Positions 26,881-38,237 of a stretch of 64,000 bases of DNA are shown here, one piece after another. The translations under genes and the position numbers were made by a program. The notes under the pieces were generated by a model, which saw only the letters and a program-made list of their open reading frames with translations, was not told the DNA's origin and searched no databases. Source of the stretch: Hyalella azteca. Lineage: Eukaryota > Arthropoda > Malacostraca > Amphipoda > Hyalellidae. How positions within the stretch are numbered: the stretch's first letter is position 1; the number at the start of each line of letters is the position of its first letter. The DNA lies in contig NW_025946735.1 of the NCBI RefSeq assembly GCF_000764305.2, forward strand, positions 1-64,000, read 5' to 3'.

Positions 26881-27564
26881 GAATGTAACCCACAGTCATG
26901 ATATTAAAATGTATTTGCTCTCAGCGGTGTCGTTGTTTAACTTATTTACTCGAGTTTGAATAAATGAACTGCGCAATATTTTGTGGAAAATAGATTGTTC
27001 CCTGAGTAAATAATTCGACCAGAAAATGCAGTCACAACACATTTTTGAGAAAAAAAAAACAATTTCAAGCCTTGACTTTTAATTAAATGTTAACGATACG
27101 ACATCTAATAGGCTAAATTCTTTTGTGATATGCATATTAAAATCTCAGAGCAAATTCCCTTAGAATCTTCATTTTTATGGCATCACTGATTATATATCAT
27201 GTCTTTATAGAGAATTAGACTTAGAGAATGTTCTACCAAGACTAAAAATTTTTTTGCATATACTCCGATCACGTGCATTAATTAAAGCGTCTTTATTGTC
27301 TGTGCCATATTGTATCTTTGCAAAATGACACTTGATGGTTAATGAATGAGTTCATTTTTATGAATAGATCCCAGTAAATTGTTTTTATATTAATTTCCTT
27401 ATAAACTACAGTCGTTCTTTCATTCATATTCCTAGTTTACGTGTGCACGATATGGAACTGTAAAATATATTAATTTTATCTATTTTATTTCATTGTAAGG
27501 GCAGATAATAAAAAAACATCATCGAGGAAAATATATTGTTATTTCCTATACTTAAAATGAGATG

Positions 27565-28168
27565 AATTCAAACTCATTCGCATGCTTTTCACCTCCATTC
27601 AGCTACGATTTGACCTGAGTGGGTCGAAGCATTATTGTCTTGGAAGATTCATTCACCTTCAAGAAACATTGTTTAGCGCGTATATTGGATGCATCTGGTG
27701 GCCCTAAGTGTTCATGTATTTACGGATGTCGATTCTTCCTTGCAAAGAAACAAAAATTGGACCACAACGACTGCACGATGTGACTGCCCACAGCATTGCT
27801 GAGCCTCCGGCGGGAATTTTCACTGTTCCCTTTACCACGTTTTACTGATTTTTTCAGACTTTTAGACACTTGGATTGTTATATGATTGTTAGACACAAAT
27901 TAGTTTAGGCAAGGGGCTAAATAGACCAGTATCTAGTGCTCCTATAAGAAGTTACAAGAAGAAGAAGAAGAAGAAGAGCCTCCAGCGTGCTTTACCGCAG
28001 GGAACAAACTATCCGCGTAGGAAATTTGCATGGCTGTTCTCCTCACGCCAACTCGTCCTGAACTCAGGAAAAAAGGAAACTGGACTCGCTGGTGAAAATC
28101 AACTGTGTACACGGAATTGAGGGTGTACTATCAAAACTAAAAAGTACCGCTTTGTACCAAGCGAGGTA
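27565..28168. repeat. 603-bp dispersed repeat, copy 2
   Basis: Second copy of the 19,671-20,273 block, inserted directly at the end of duplicated unit A. Confidence 0.92.
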
Positions 28169-29741
28169 CACGAAACAGTTTATTTTTAGGCTGTTATTGG
28201 TGGGTAAGCTTGAACATTTATCGGTGCCTGGCTAACGAAGTTGTAAATTCATCACTATTTTGGATAGCACGGCCACAATTGGTTCAGTCCTAATGGTCCT
28301 GCCATTACATTATACGCTTTTCAGTGTTTCCAGGAAAAGGTATAGCTTTGTTAGAAATAATTATTCAATTTCTTACCATCCCTCATTTTGAATTTTACAT
28401 TTCTATCATTTCGTGCCCCATACGATGAATTGTGGTACCTGAACTTCGAGTGAATAACTTACAATTAAATAAACAAAGTGACTTTCATGTCATTTTGTTG
28501 ATGTTGTCTGTAAATTCCGTTCATAAAAATCGCTGACTTTTGAGCAAATGCCGTATTCGATTGTGGTATATACTTACATGCACGTCCTTCCTTTCTTCCT
28601 CTTAATTTTTTAAAAACTTCAGCGTGGGGTGTCTCGCAATTAATATAAAAATTTGACTCCAAACATAGAATGGATTTCTTTAATTCAACATCTGCATTGA
28701 AATGATGATGAACAATGTGTCACTTATGATCTTGGAATGTATTGCTTTGATAGACATACTACTTTCAAAACGGTTTTGAACGGAGTTTGCAAAAAAAAGA
28801 AGTATTAAGAATGTAAGCTAATTCATCGCACAAACTACACAACATTTCTTCAGTCGCGTATGATGTTGGAGTCAACCAGACTGTGAGCTACAAATTCATG
28901 TGTAGGTGCTAACAATCTTTCCATCATCATTTAGTATTTTAGTTGAAAAAATGAGAAATTGACTGACATAGAAATTGGCTGACACTAATGATAGCAGCCG
29001 CAAATTGCCACGTGTTCTTTTATAATAACGCCAACACACTTTTATTATAATATTCATAACTGAAAGAGAAGAAAAGCACGAATATTAGCAAACATGATAT
29101 CTAAGCTCTGACGGCTAAATCTCGGTGCCACGTTCCCAAATACCTCCGTACCTTTTGCTGGCTTATCTAGCCACGTGTGGCGACTTTTTTTTATCCTGGT
29201 AAGCCGGTAACCGCAGCAGATCAAGACTGTCAGTCAAAAGCAAGGTCATAATTTTGCGGTAGATTCTACATCTGCACTGAGCGAAGAGTAAAAAACTTCC
29301 TGCCCTAACAAATTGAAGCTTTCGGCTCCCGGAATGCACTGAAAAAAAGAGAAAATTATTTTACTTGGGATATTCAATTATACCGTTCCCAGTGATGTTG
29401 TTAGGGAACGCCTTTCATTATAATAATTTCGTCGATACTTAGGTTACAAGTACTGTCATTTCGGTTTTTGAGTTAACTATGAAGTCACCTCGTGTAGACC
29501 TGCCATGTAGCTTGTCATTGTCAATTGATCCACCACAGAGGTTAGTGCTCGCATTGTTTGTCGTGCTAATCTTCCGTGTTGGTGGCGTTTCTGGTGATAT
29601 TGAAGATTATTTATATTAGTTTATTAATTATCTGTGCTGTATTCATTTGATAGTGTTCCATTAATTCAAGTCCTTAATTTGTATTTGTTTGTGCTTTTTA
29701 GCGAGGCTCCGAACCTAGGACATGATTAGGAATTGATAGAC
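28169..29741. other. Unique 1,573-bp spacer between the 603-bp and 95-bp repeats
   Basis: Absent from the first locus. Its ends show neither inverted repeats nor a target duplication, so a deletion in copy 1 is as likely as an insertion here. Confidence 0.6.
29479..29619 (+). CDS. Small ORF with signal-anchor-like segment (46 residues)
   Basis: ATG to TAG. The product starts MKSPRVDLPCS, has a hydrophobic run RLVLALFVVLIFRVGGVSG at residues 21-39, and an acidic tail DIEDYLY. The shape resembles a signal peptide with a cut after VSG. A donor-like G|GTGATA follows the hydrophobic part, so it could be a first coding exon. No homologue is recognised and no partner exon was found. Chance is a real alternative at this length. 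Confidence 0.2.
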   Translation: MKSPRVDLPCSLSLSIDPPQRLVLALFVVLIFRVGGVSGDIEDYLY

Positions 29742-29836
29742 AAGGGCTAGTAAGACACACGGTTTATAGTTTTATATTTTATTTCCTCGTATTTCTCGTT
29801 CATTTATTATTATGTTCTTCATTTCTCGTTATGATT
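29742..29836. repeat. 95-bp repeat segment, copy 2
   Basis: Match of 20,274-20,368, here immediately left of duplicated unit B. Confidence 0.92.
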
Positions 29837-29837
29837 A

Positions 29838-32800
29838 TCCATTAAGAATTGAGTGTCTTATAAGATATTCAGTTGCGCAAAAGTTGCTTTTTTGGTTTTA
29901 ATCGAGAACGAAATAACGTAAAATTTTTAATATTCCTTCCGAGGCGCATTGCTAATAATTACTTATGTTCTGAATGCCCAATAATTCATTGAGAGTTGAA
30001 GGACATACGAGTAGGAGCTGTCAAGTTCCGCAATAGTTTGCATTTTGCTTTCGAGTCCGCGCGCTCCCATTTGAGGACGGAGAAGTGTTTCCCAAATTTT
30101 TTGTAAAGATATAATTAATTTAATTGGCATTTTCTTTGTTTTTAAGTTCGTGGTGAATTGGTTATTGAAGAATCTAATGGTATAAGTATTTATTCAACGA
30201 AAGATGTATGTGTTTAACAAGCGCGCAAAGTTATGAGTTGCCACTATTCCAGTTCACGATTGTTCATTAAAATATATCCCCTTATACATTTCAAAAAGAA
30301 AACAATATTCAAACCAGAGTTAGTGAAGATCTCAGCAATAACTGGCAGTAGCATGTTAGCTCATTATATCGTATCGTCCTAAAGTTTCGGGAAAGATTTT
30401 CAGATATAAACTCTAGAATCTATGTAGAAATTCAGAGACTGGAATTTCTCAGCATATTTTGAATAGAAATGTAGGTTGTGCTATGTGTGAAGTCTAGTTG
30501 CGTGTTGTGCTGTTTTTTTCAGCGATTTTTTAATCATAAAAAAATAATTTAATCGATGTTATCAAACATCATCCAGAAAAAATCTAAGAAACTACAAGCT
30601 TCCTGGAATTCAACTTCTGTAAAAGAATTCATTAACCATTTTTTATCTAGGGTTCTTTAGCATGCTCACTAATGAGCCAGCTTTATTTGTTAAAAATAGA
30701 AAACCTTTGAACCGTAAATTGCATTGAAACAGAGCTGCCAGAAAATGTTTCGAGAAACATACATTCATACATGCATGGATGCAAGATTCCCACACGAAGT
30801 GCAACTAAGCCAGCTCAGAGCAAAAATGTGACATTCGAATTTTCTAATGAATTAATATGCTTCAGAAAAAATACTAACAATCAACAGTATAATAACAGAA
30901 GTTATTTATAATGAAGAACTTGCAACAGAATACTGTACTTACTTACAAACTGACAAAATGATCCATAATTTTCCCTGAACTTAAAGAAATTTATCCTCAA
31001 GTTGCACCTGCATGAATATCAGTTGTCTGAATTTTATCGTGTTTGTATTGTGTATTTAGCCACCGACTGCCTTAAATGAACTTGGATTATCACCAAATTT
31101 GAGAAATTACTATGGTTTTAGTATCTGCTGAATTAGAAATTTCAGAAACAACTATCATAATTTAACGTGATTTTGAAGTGAGTTTTATAAATTTACCCAT
31201 TCAAAGCATGCGAAATGGCTGTGAATTTACAAGAGTTGCTTAGTCTTTTCTGAACTAGGAATTGAATCGATACTATCAAAACTGTACGTAATGTTATAAA
31301 ATATATCCTAGAAATTGTTTCCGTTTACATTTATAGAAAAAAAACACAACTTTCGTGTGTGTGTTTAGTCGTTTCTGAGTTTGCTATACAAACAACTTCT
31401 GACGAAACGAAATTTGTGGCAGGAAAATGGAAACTTTTCAATTAATTTGAATTGTTTCATTTAATTAAGCCGTGCGTTCCGAGATCTCGAAATCTAAACA
31501 TGCTAAAATCATGAAATTAAAAGAAGGAATTAAATTAAATCAAACCCCGCCTAACTTTCGTTTCAATTCTCCCATGCGTAAGGTGAATAGAATGCCTTAA
31601 GGTTTGATTCGACGTAACATGCATCACCCTCAGGTCGAAAGCATAGCAGCCAGTTTTATGAATTAAAATTAGCTCGTCAGCTTACAATTATTGAATCAAT
31701 TCAGCTTTATCAATTAGCAATCTATTCTTCAACAATCGTTTAATCAAATTACATACGTAGCTATTACACAAATTCTTTAGTGTATCGAATAAAACTCGGC
31801 ACTCCAGCTTTATTTTAAATTCAGGCCTCGAAGCTGCTTTGAACTCCTCTGAGCCAAAACAACATCCCAGGCAATAATTTGCTTATTTCTAGTCGTCAGG
31901 CTTACAGCGTAAGGTCTGAAGGCTTGACACAAATGGAAGATTTTTTTCGACAATGGGCAGGGTGAGAGGTGCCAGATCACGGGCGATGGTGTTGAGTGGA
32001 TCTAGTGGATCACTGTGAACCGAAACTAGGAGGATACTAAGGATGGATAAGCAGAATCGGAAGAAGGACAGTAACGAAGGAACAGCAATCATACGTCCCG
32101 GTACTACATCGCTAATTTACCAACCGTATTCTCCAAATCATCGACTAGCTTCACTCATAAAATCGAAATTCTGCCTCTGATTGCTGTCAGAGCGTTGTCG
32201 TCATTGCCGCTGCCCTGGTGCTTTGAATTTTATTAGAAATGCGGACGGCAATCAGATGTTAATAATTTACAGTCAAGTATGGGTTTTAGGCCATAGGGGT
32301 TTTAACGTGATTTTCGGGCCAATTTTCAGGATGAATATGGGAAAATTTACCTTTAATTTATCTCGTTATTTCCTTCACAATCTTCGTATATTAAGATATT
32401 AGATACAACGCCTATGGACATGGTTCTTCGATACACGAAGGAGCCTTTGTCGAAATTTCCAGATATAAATTTTCCGTATAGTTGAGAGATTCCTAAAATT
32501 CATCTATGTACTTAAAAGTACATTCAAGTACACCCTTCGCAACTTGTGTAAAAGAGTTCAGTGAATTTTGTTTAACTGGAAAGATTTTCCTTACCCGCTT
32601 ATGTGCCAGCTTTATTTGTTAAAAATTTGAAAACTTTTGGGACTGTAAGATTACAAAATGAATTGCCATTGAAAAGAGCTTGCTAAGAATTTTTTTAAAC
32701 AGCATGTTGAAAAAACAGCATGTTATTTCCTCGTACTCAATAAGCATCAGCAATAAGGAGTTTTTTTCAACAGCATGTATGTGATACAAGATTTTCTCGT

Positions 32801-33736
32801 AGCCAATAAGCTTCAACAAGCGGTCGGGAAGGTGCCTTTCATAGTCGCTGATTAACTAATGAATGCCAGCTGGTGACCAATAAAGAAATAAAAAACAAAG
32901 TAATGGAGATTAACGTCTCCTTTTACTGAATTGAATTCTTTGATCCGTGAGGAATGCTTCCGATGATTAATTGGAAGCCATTATTCTTCATTATTAAATG
33001 AATGTGCATATTGCCAAAATGAGTGTTTATCGGAACCAAATTATGAAAATTTATTAAAAAATCAGTTAATCAAAAAATTTAAGCAGCACTTGGCTTAGAG
33101 CTGGTTTTTTCATTTTGAATCTATACCGTGAGAGACGTATATAAAAAATGAATAAAACCCACAGCTTTGATATTAAAATGTATTTGCTGTCAGCGGTGTC
33201 GTTGTTTAACTTATTTACTCGAGTTTGAATAAATGAACTGCGCAATATTTTGTGGAAAATAGATTGTTCCCCGAGTAAAGGATTCGACCAGTTCATTTTT
33301 ATATCATTTATATTTTAAGTTCATTTTTATATGCATATTAAAATCTCAGAGCAAATTCCCTTAGAATCTTCATTTCTATAGCACCACTGATTATAAATCA
33401 TGTCTTAATAGAGAATTGTCTACATTTCCTCCCACGACTAAAAATTTTCTTGCGCATACTGTACTCCGATCACGTGCATTAATCAAAGCGTCTCTATTGT
33501 CTATGCCATTTTGCATCTATGAAAAAGTAAACTTGACGGCTATTGAATGAGTTCATTGTTTATGAATAGATCCCAATAAATTGTTCTGATATTAATTTCC
33601 TTATAAACTAAACTCGTTCTTGTAAAAATTGTAAAATATACTAATTTTATCTATTTTATTTCATTGTAAGGGCAGATAATAAAAAAACATCATCGAGGAA
33701 AATATATTGTTATTTCCTATACTTAAAATGAGATGA
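29838..33736. repeat. Duplicated unit, copy B
   Basis: Counterpart of 24,919-27,564. Identity varies sharply: 30,298-30,543 looks identical to copy A, while the flanking parts are clearly diverged. It contains an extra 1.6 kb at 30,545-32,150. Confidence 0.85.
31889..32092 (-). CDS. Candidate small secreted protein or first coding exon (67 residues)
   Basis: The product opens MIAVPSLLSFFRFCLSILSI and continues LLVSVHS, a good secretory signal with likely cleavage after VHS. A 40-residue mature part (DPLDPLNTIARDLAPLTLPI...) follows and ends KPDD. Codon choice is less AT-rich than the surroundings. Near the 3' end, CGCT|GTAAGC is a fair donor, so this may be exon 1 of a longer secreted peptide precursor in phase 1. 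I could not find a matching next exon. It lies in the 1.6-kb segment present only in duplicated unit B. No family recognised. Confidence 0.3.
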   Translation of the reverse strand: MIAVPSLLSFFRFCLSILSILLVSVHSDPLDPLNTIARDLAPLTLPIVEKNLPFVSSLQTLRCKPDD

Positions 33737-35868
33737 CCGATTAACAGCGATTGGGCTGCATTAAATTGATTGAATATTAACCGAAGAAGCTCCGTATAAT
33801 TTAAAATTATAATTAATTATCTATATAAAAAAGAAGCCCCTTAAATGGTAATAACGATTTGAGGGCGCACAAAATACACCAAACTTTTCATACATATCAA
33901 GCTCTGTACAAGGCCATCGAATTTATGACACAAGCGTATGAGAACGTATTCTAGAAGCGGTAACAATATAGTTACACAAACGACACAAAGACGTTGTCGA
34001 CACGTTACGCAAAGATATTCTGGATCAAACGCATCATCCAACCATCAATTTACAAGCAAAACATTAATCGAGATTGAATGTGCATCGTTGACCAATTGCA
34101 TCGGCGTAAAACTCTACTGGTATTCACGTACGCAGGTTTCATGCACATAGACTTATCACTGTGGTACAAATGAGGTTACTGGAAGGAAGATGTATTTCTG
34201 CTTTGAAAATGAACAATCACCAATTGATTGCTTGTGGAAATTGGTCAACAATCACCGATTGATTTTTTTTCTTTGATGCTGGATTGCGAATTATTACTCT
34301 ATAGTCAGTGAAAACTTGCTCAAATGGAAACACAAATCAAATCGAACACTAAAATGAGCCTCTCATAAATTTCACAAGGCAGAGAACTACAAAAACATGT
34401 TAAAAGAAACTTAAAATCAAAAGAGAAAAAGCTTCATGAACTCCTCCACTAGCATCAGTTTTACGGCCATAATCAGTCGTCTGCAATCGCATAAAATTAT
34501 TTAGGCAGACATAAATGAATCAAATCTGGATATAGCCAAATCACTTTCGTATGTAAAACCTTTCACTGACTGACATTAAGTCTTGTGCAAACAATTGTCT
34601 CATATTTTACGAAATACACATCAATCTTAAATGCAGCATATTTGTGATTAAGAATTTTTTATTTCTTGGTTTTCATTGATATTCTCGTCCAGAAGTACAG
34701 CTGAAATTTATGAATATCTGGCATCATTATGGACCAGTGTTATCATCTGCTGGATACAAGCTCAAGTGTCATGTGATTCGCGTATGTTCCTACGTAAATT
34801 CTCGAATAACTCTGAATTTTTAGTTTGAATCGACTGCTATTAGTTAGCTGACAAATTTTAAGTGAAAGTAATGTGTCTTTATATGGAGCATTGGACGTGT
34901 TTTGGAAACATGCGATTACGATTTAAAGACGCCGCGCATGTTTAGAACCTTAATTATAGTGGCAAGAACTACTTCATTTCAAAAAGAAGGGCACAAAAAA
35001 TTACAAGCAATCCGATTAGTTGGCTTCTTCAACCTGAGGTATTTCTTCAAACTCTGAAAAATTCCTTTGATAGTAAAAATCTGCTAAAATTGAAAAAAAA
35101 AAACATTAAGTTTCAATGAAAAGAAACGATAACGGATTTGTGAAGATTTTTATGAAAAATAAGCTAAGCTTCCGATTCTGCTATCTACATGGATTTTATT
35201 ATACCTTGAGATCATAAGTACTCGTAGAGTCTTTCTCAAAATTCAACAATAACTTGATTATTTTTGGTCTAATAAAAATCTTCTCAAATTGGATCAATTT
35301 CCCTGAGATTCTGCAAAGGTGATCAGTTGCAAAGATTGTCACCACATGCACAGATTGTCAACGATCAACACCGTCCGAATAAAATGTATAAAAAATTGAG
35401 ATTAGAACAAGAATGATATTTACTTATTATTACCTATGGATATTGATCTTTACTATCTATATTCTAAACATATTTTAATAATGCATTACGTCCTAAACTC
35501 ATCATAAGGTCATAAGGTAAGGTCATAAGGTCTGAGAGTTAAACTTGAATAGGTATAGCGTATACCAAATAATGTAATAATGACGGTAAATAAACATTCT
35601 TAAACTGAAAGTTATTTAAGAGTTTGTCTCGAAATTAGACAACAGAAAGTTATTTAACATAACAAATATACTAAAAAGAAAAACTGAAATAATTTTACTG
35701 GAAAAATATTCAAATTTTATGATACCATTTCCTGTGCAGAAATTCTTCGTTTGAGGCCGCGATGAAACATATGTATTGAGAATATACCAAACCAAAAACT
35801 CAGCATACGTAAAGTCCTAAATTACCTTTGATCTTTTAAATTTTTTAGCGAAAAATTTTTGTGTACAT
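33737..35868. other. Non-coding stretch, nothing recognised
   Basis: AT-rich DNA downstream of the receptor gene. Short ORFs (for example 33,938-34,150) have no recognisable features. Confidence 0.5.
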
Positions 35869-35945
35869 CAGCTGGACCAGCGCAGCTCCACGGTACCGGC
35901 ACCGAGATTAGACAAGTTCGTCGTGGGTTCAAGTCTTGAGAAGCT
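35869..35945 (+). repeat. tRNA-like sequence (possible SINE head)
   Basis: Contains a strong B-box-like GGGTTCAAGTCTTG and an A-box-like GCTGGACCAGCGCAGC upstream, with a tRNA-like GC-richer middle. It abuts the MITE at 35,946. The cloverleaf is not convincing enough for a working tRNA gene. Confidence 0.4.
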
Positions 35946-36093
35946 CAGGGCCTATACTTTCAAAAAAATGTAAGAGATCGTAAGTTCATCAGCCAATCAT
36001 TGACGGCCTTTCAAGCAAAATCTACCAATCATAGACAAGAAAATAGAGCGTAAAGTAACGTTCACTTAGCGAGTTTTGAAAGTATAGCCTAGG
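35946..36093 (+). mobile_element. MITE, copy 1 (148 bp)
   Basis: Terminal inverted repeats CAGGGCCTATACTTTCAAAA and its decayed complement TTTTGAAAGTATAGCCTAG. Matches 49,261-49,409 in inverse orientation over its whole length. The CAGGG terminus recalls hAT-type elements, but no 8-bp target duplication is clear. Confidence 0.88.
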
Positions 36094-37611
36094 TCATTTC
36101 TCGCTGTCGCTAGTGGGCGGTGTATGATGGGCATCTAAGGTGGTGCTTCCGCATGGCCTGGAGTGATGACCAATCACGTTTTACTATGCGGTCTCATTGG
36201 AAGATTTTCCCACATATTTCTTTACGAGCAACGTGCACACAAATGGATGTCAGATTATTGTACAATTTCTTCAATGCTTGAAAATATTTCAGCAGACGAG
36301 CTAACGTATTCCTGTTGCCAGTAATACATCTCAACTTTTGTTAATAATGAGTGAGAATGTCCTTCCAGTAACCAAATGCTATGAGGTGGTTCAACTTGAG
36401 GTTCCAAATCCAGATTTTGTTCCGGTTCAACTGATTACTTTTGTTGAATCTGATATAAGATTTTAATGACTTTCGCGTGAATAATTCTATAGTAGACTGC
36501 GTTTTTTCATATCACTCCGAGAAGTGAAATTTTCATAGATTCCTTGAAATTTTCATAAAAATATGTAAATCCCAGGTTCGATTTATACTGTTAAAAAATA
36601 GGTTTTCCAAGATTTATTACAATGTTATCCCTGAAATGTATTCCAAATTAATTGAGGATGCTGAACCTATAAAATAGAATCGAATCGAGAGCTTTAAATA
36701 ATTTGCTGTTAATTGACCAATGTTGTCTGTATGCCGTGACCATCGCCATTAAGGTACAAAATTGCTGATGTTCTGGCCGCCAAAGGTCAGGGCAGCACGC
36801 ATGTTGTCCATCAGACTTAAATAGCAGCAAAGCTAATGCTTAATCTGAAGTACGGGGTAATTTTGTTCCTTTCATTTATTTTTATTATTCATAACTTTCG
36901 ATATCCATGAAAAGTATGAATAATATTAGCCACTTATCTTCACACGACTTCTTGTTTTATACTATACGTTTTTATATTACTGAAAATATTCGATTCTTTA
37001 TGCATGAGTTAAAAATTGCACAGATGAAGTGGCGAACGATTAATAATAAAATAAGATAATCATTTGATGGACACGTTTTAAGCGTATTTTACGCACATGG
37101 TTACAGATATCACGAGAAAGCTAATATTTTTATAAAAAATTATTCTGGAAAATTATGATGGACAAGTTACAGTATTAGAGCACTATGTTCCTGATTGTAT
37201 GTAAGTTATATGATTCTCGTGAATGTTAAGCTTAACAAAAAATATTTCGATTTTTAAAGAGTTAATGACGAGTTTTTACACAATTATCAGTGAATATATG
37301 ATCGGACAAGCAGAATAATAGATTAAGGTAAACATTGTACATATAGTAAGAGACAGTTACTATCTATAAGCGTTAAAAAATCTACCATAAATTAATATTA
37401 TCATCATAGCATTTGAAGCTGACAATGAAGCTGATTTGCTTAGATAATCTAAAGCTTACTATTAATAAATATTATGATTTAAGAAAGGAAGCTTGCTTGA
37501 ACTATACGCTATGATGGTCATAATCATGATGGAAAGCTTGACAGTTAAGATGTATTACAAAGATTATCGGAGTATGTATACCTAAAATTAGAATTTGATC
37601 ATAAAAAGATA
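36094..37611. other. Non-coding stretch downstream of the receptor gene
   Basis: AT-rich, with no coding signature or repeat of note. Confidence 0.5.
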
Positions 37612-37617
37612 TTTATT
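37612..37617 (-). promoter_or_regulatory. Candidate polyadenylation signal of the GPCR gene
   Basis: AATAAA on the minus strand about 200 nt past the receptor stop codon. This hexamer is common by chance in such AT-rich DNA, so its use is unproven. Confidence 0.35.
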
Positions 37618-37813
37618 TGCGATGATTTAAATAAAGTCAACTCACGGAAGCCTGGTTGATTTTCGAGTCAAAATGGAGAATCAAAAGTTCATAAAAATGC
37701 AATTGAGTAAACTAAATGTACATGTTATATTAGTGAAAGAATCGCCAAAGTCAGTTGGTAGATCCATTTTTTACGTATTATGCATGACAGATTACGATCC
37801 ATGATATACAAAA

Positions 37814-38237
37814 TTAAATATTGGAAATATTTTCGAGTTCTGTGCAATTCAAGATGGCGGTAGGGGCTTCATGATAAAAAGTTGATGATGAAAACCGCGC
37901 TGTGTTTTGCCTTGATATTCCTTTATGGGTCTCTGGAGCCGCGATGCCCGGCAAATGCGGCAGACTTTTAGTGCACCAACACACGTAGAAACAAGCGGTC
38001 CCACACGAGTACTTGTTTGGCGGCTGAACAGATGCTGGAGCTGCGACCGTCCACTCGGATACAATAGTTTGGTCAACCTCGGCCTCGGACGCATGCAATA
38101 GCTTGTCTGCAGTCACTGACGTCTGGTCTTTGGAGACCGGTGGTGCAGGGGGTAGGTTGGTCTGTTTGTCGCAGCACATTTTACTGCAGCCCGCGCCGCT
38201 GTTGCTGCTGTTGCCACTGCAGCAACCATCGCCGTAC
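37814..38237 (-). CDS. GPCR terminal exon (C-terminal tail)
   Basis: Covers residues 609-748, ending in TAA at 37816-37814. The start is rich in Cys, Asn, Ser and Gly (GDGCCSGN), followed by a proline/serine/threonine-rich cytoplasmic tail with a second cysteine patch (FYVCWC). No PDZ-type terminus is evident. The acceptor is TTTATGTAG ending at 38238. A 123-bp duplicated block begins only 13 nt upstream of this acceptor, so the branch-point region is duplicated. Confidence 0.88.

Larger units (their letters stand above)
24919..27564. repeat. Duplicated unit, copy A
   Basis: Homologous in the same orientation to 29,838-33,736. Relative to B it lacks the 1.6 kb present at 30,545-32,150 (at the N, 25,629), and it carries an extra roughly 295 bp at 26,571-26,865. 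The right end runs into the second 603-bp repeat after AAAATGAGATGA. Confidence 0.85.
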
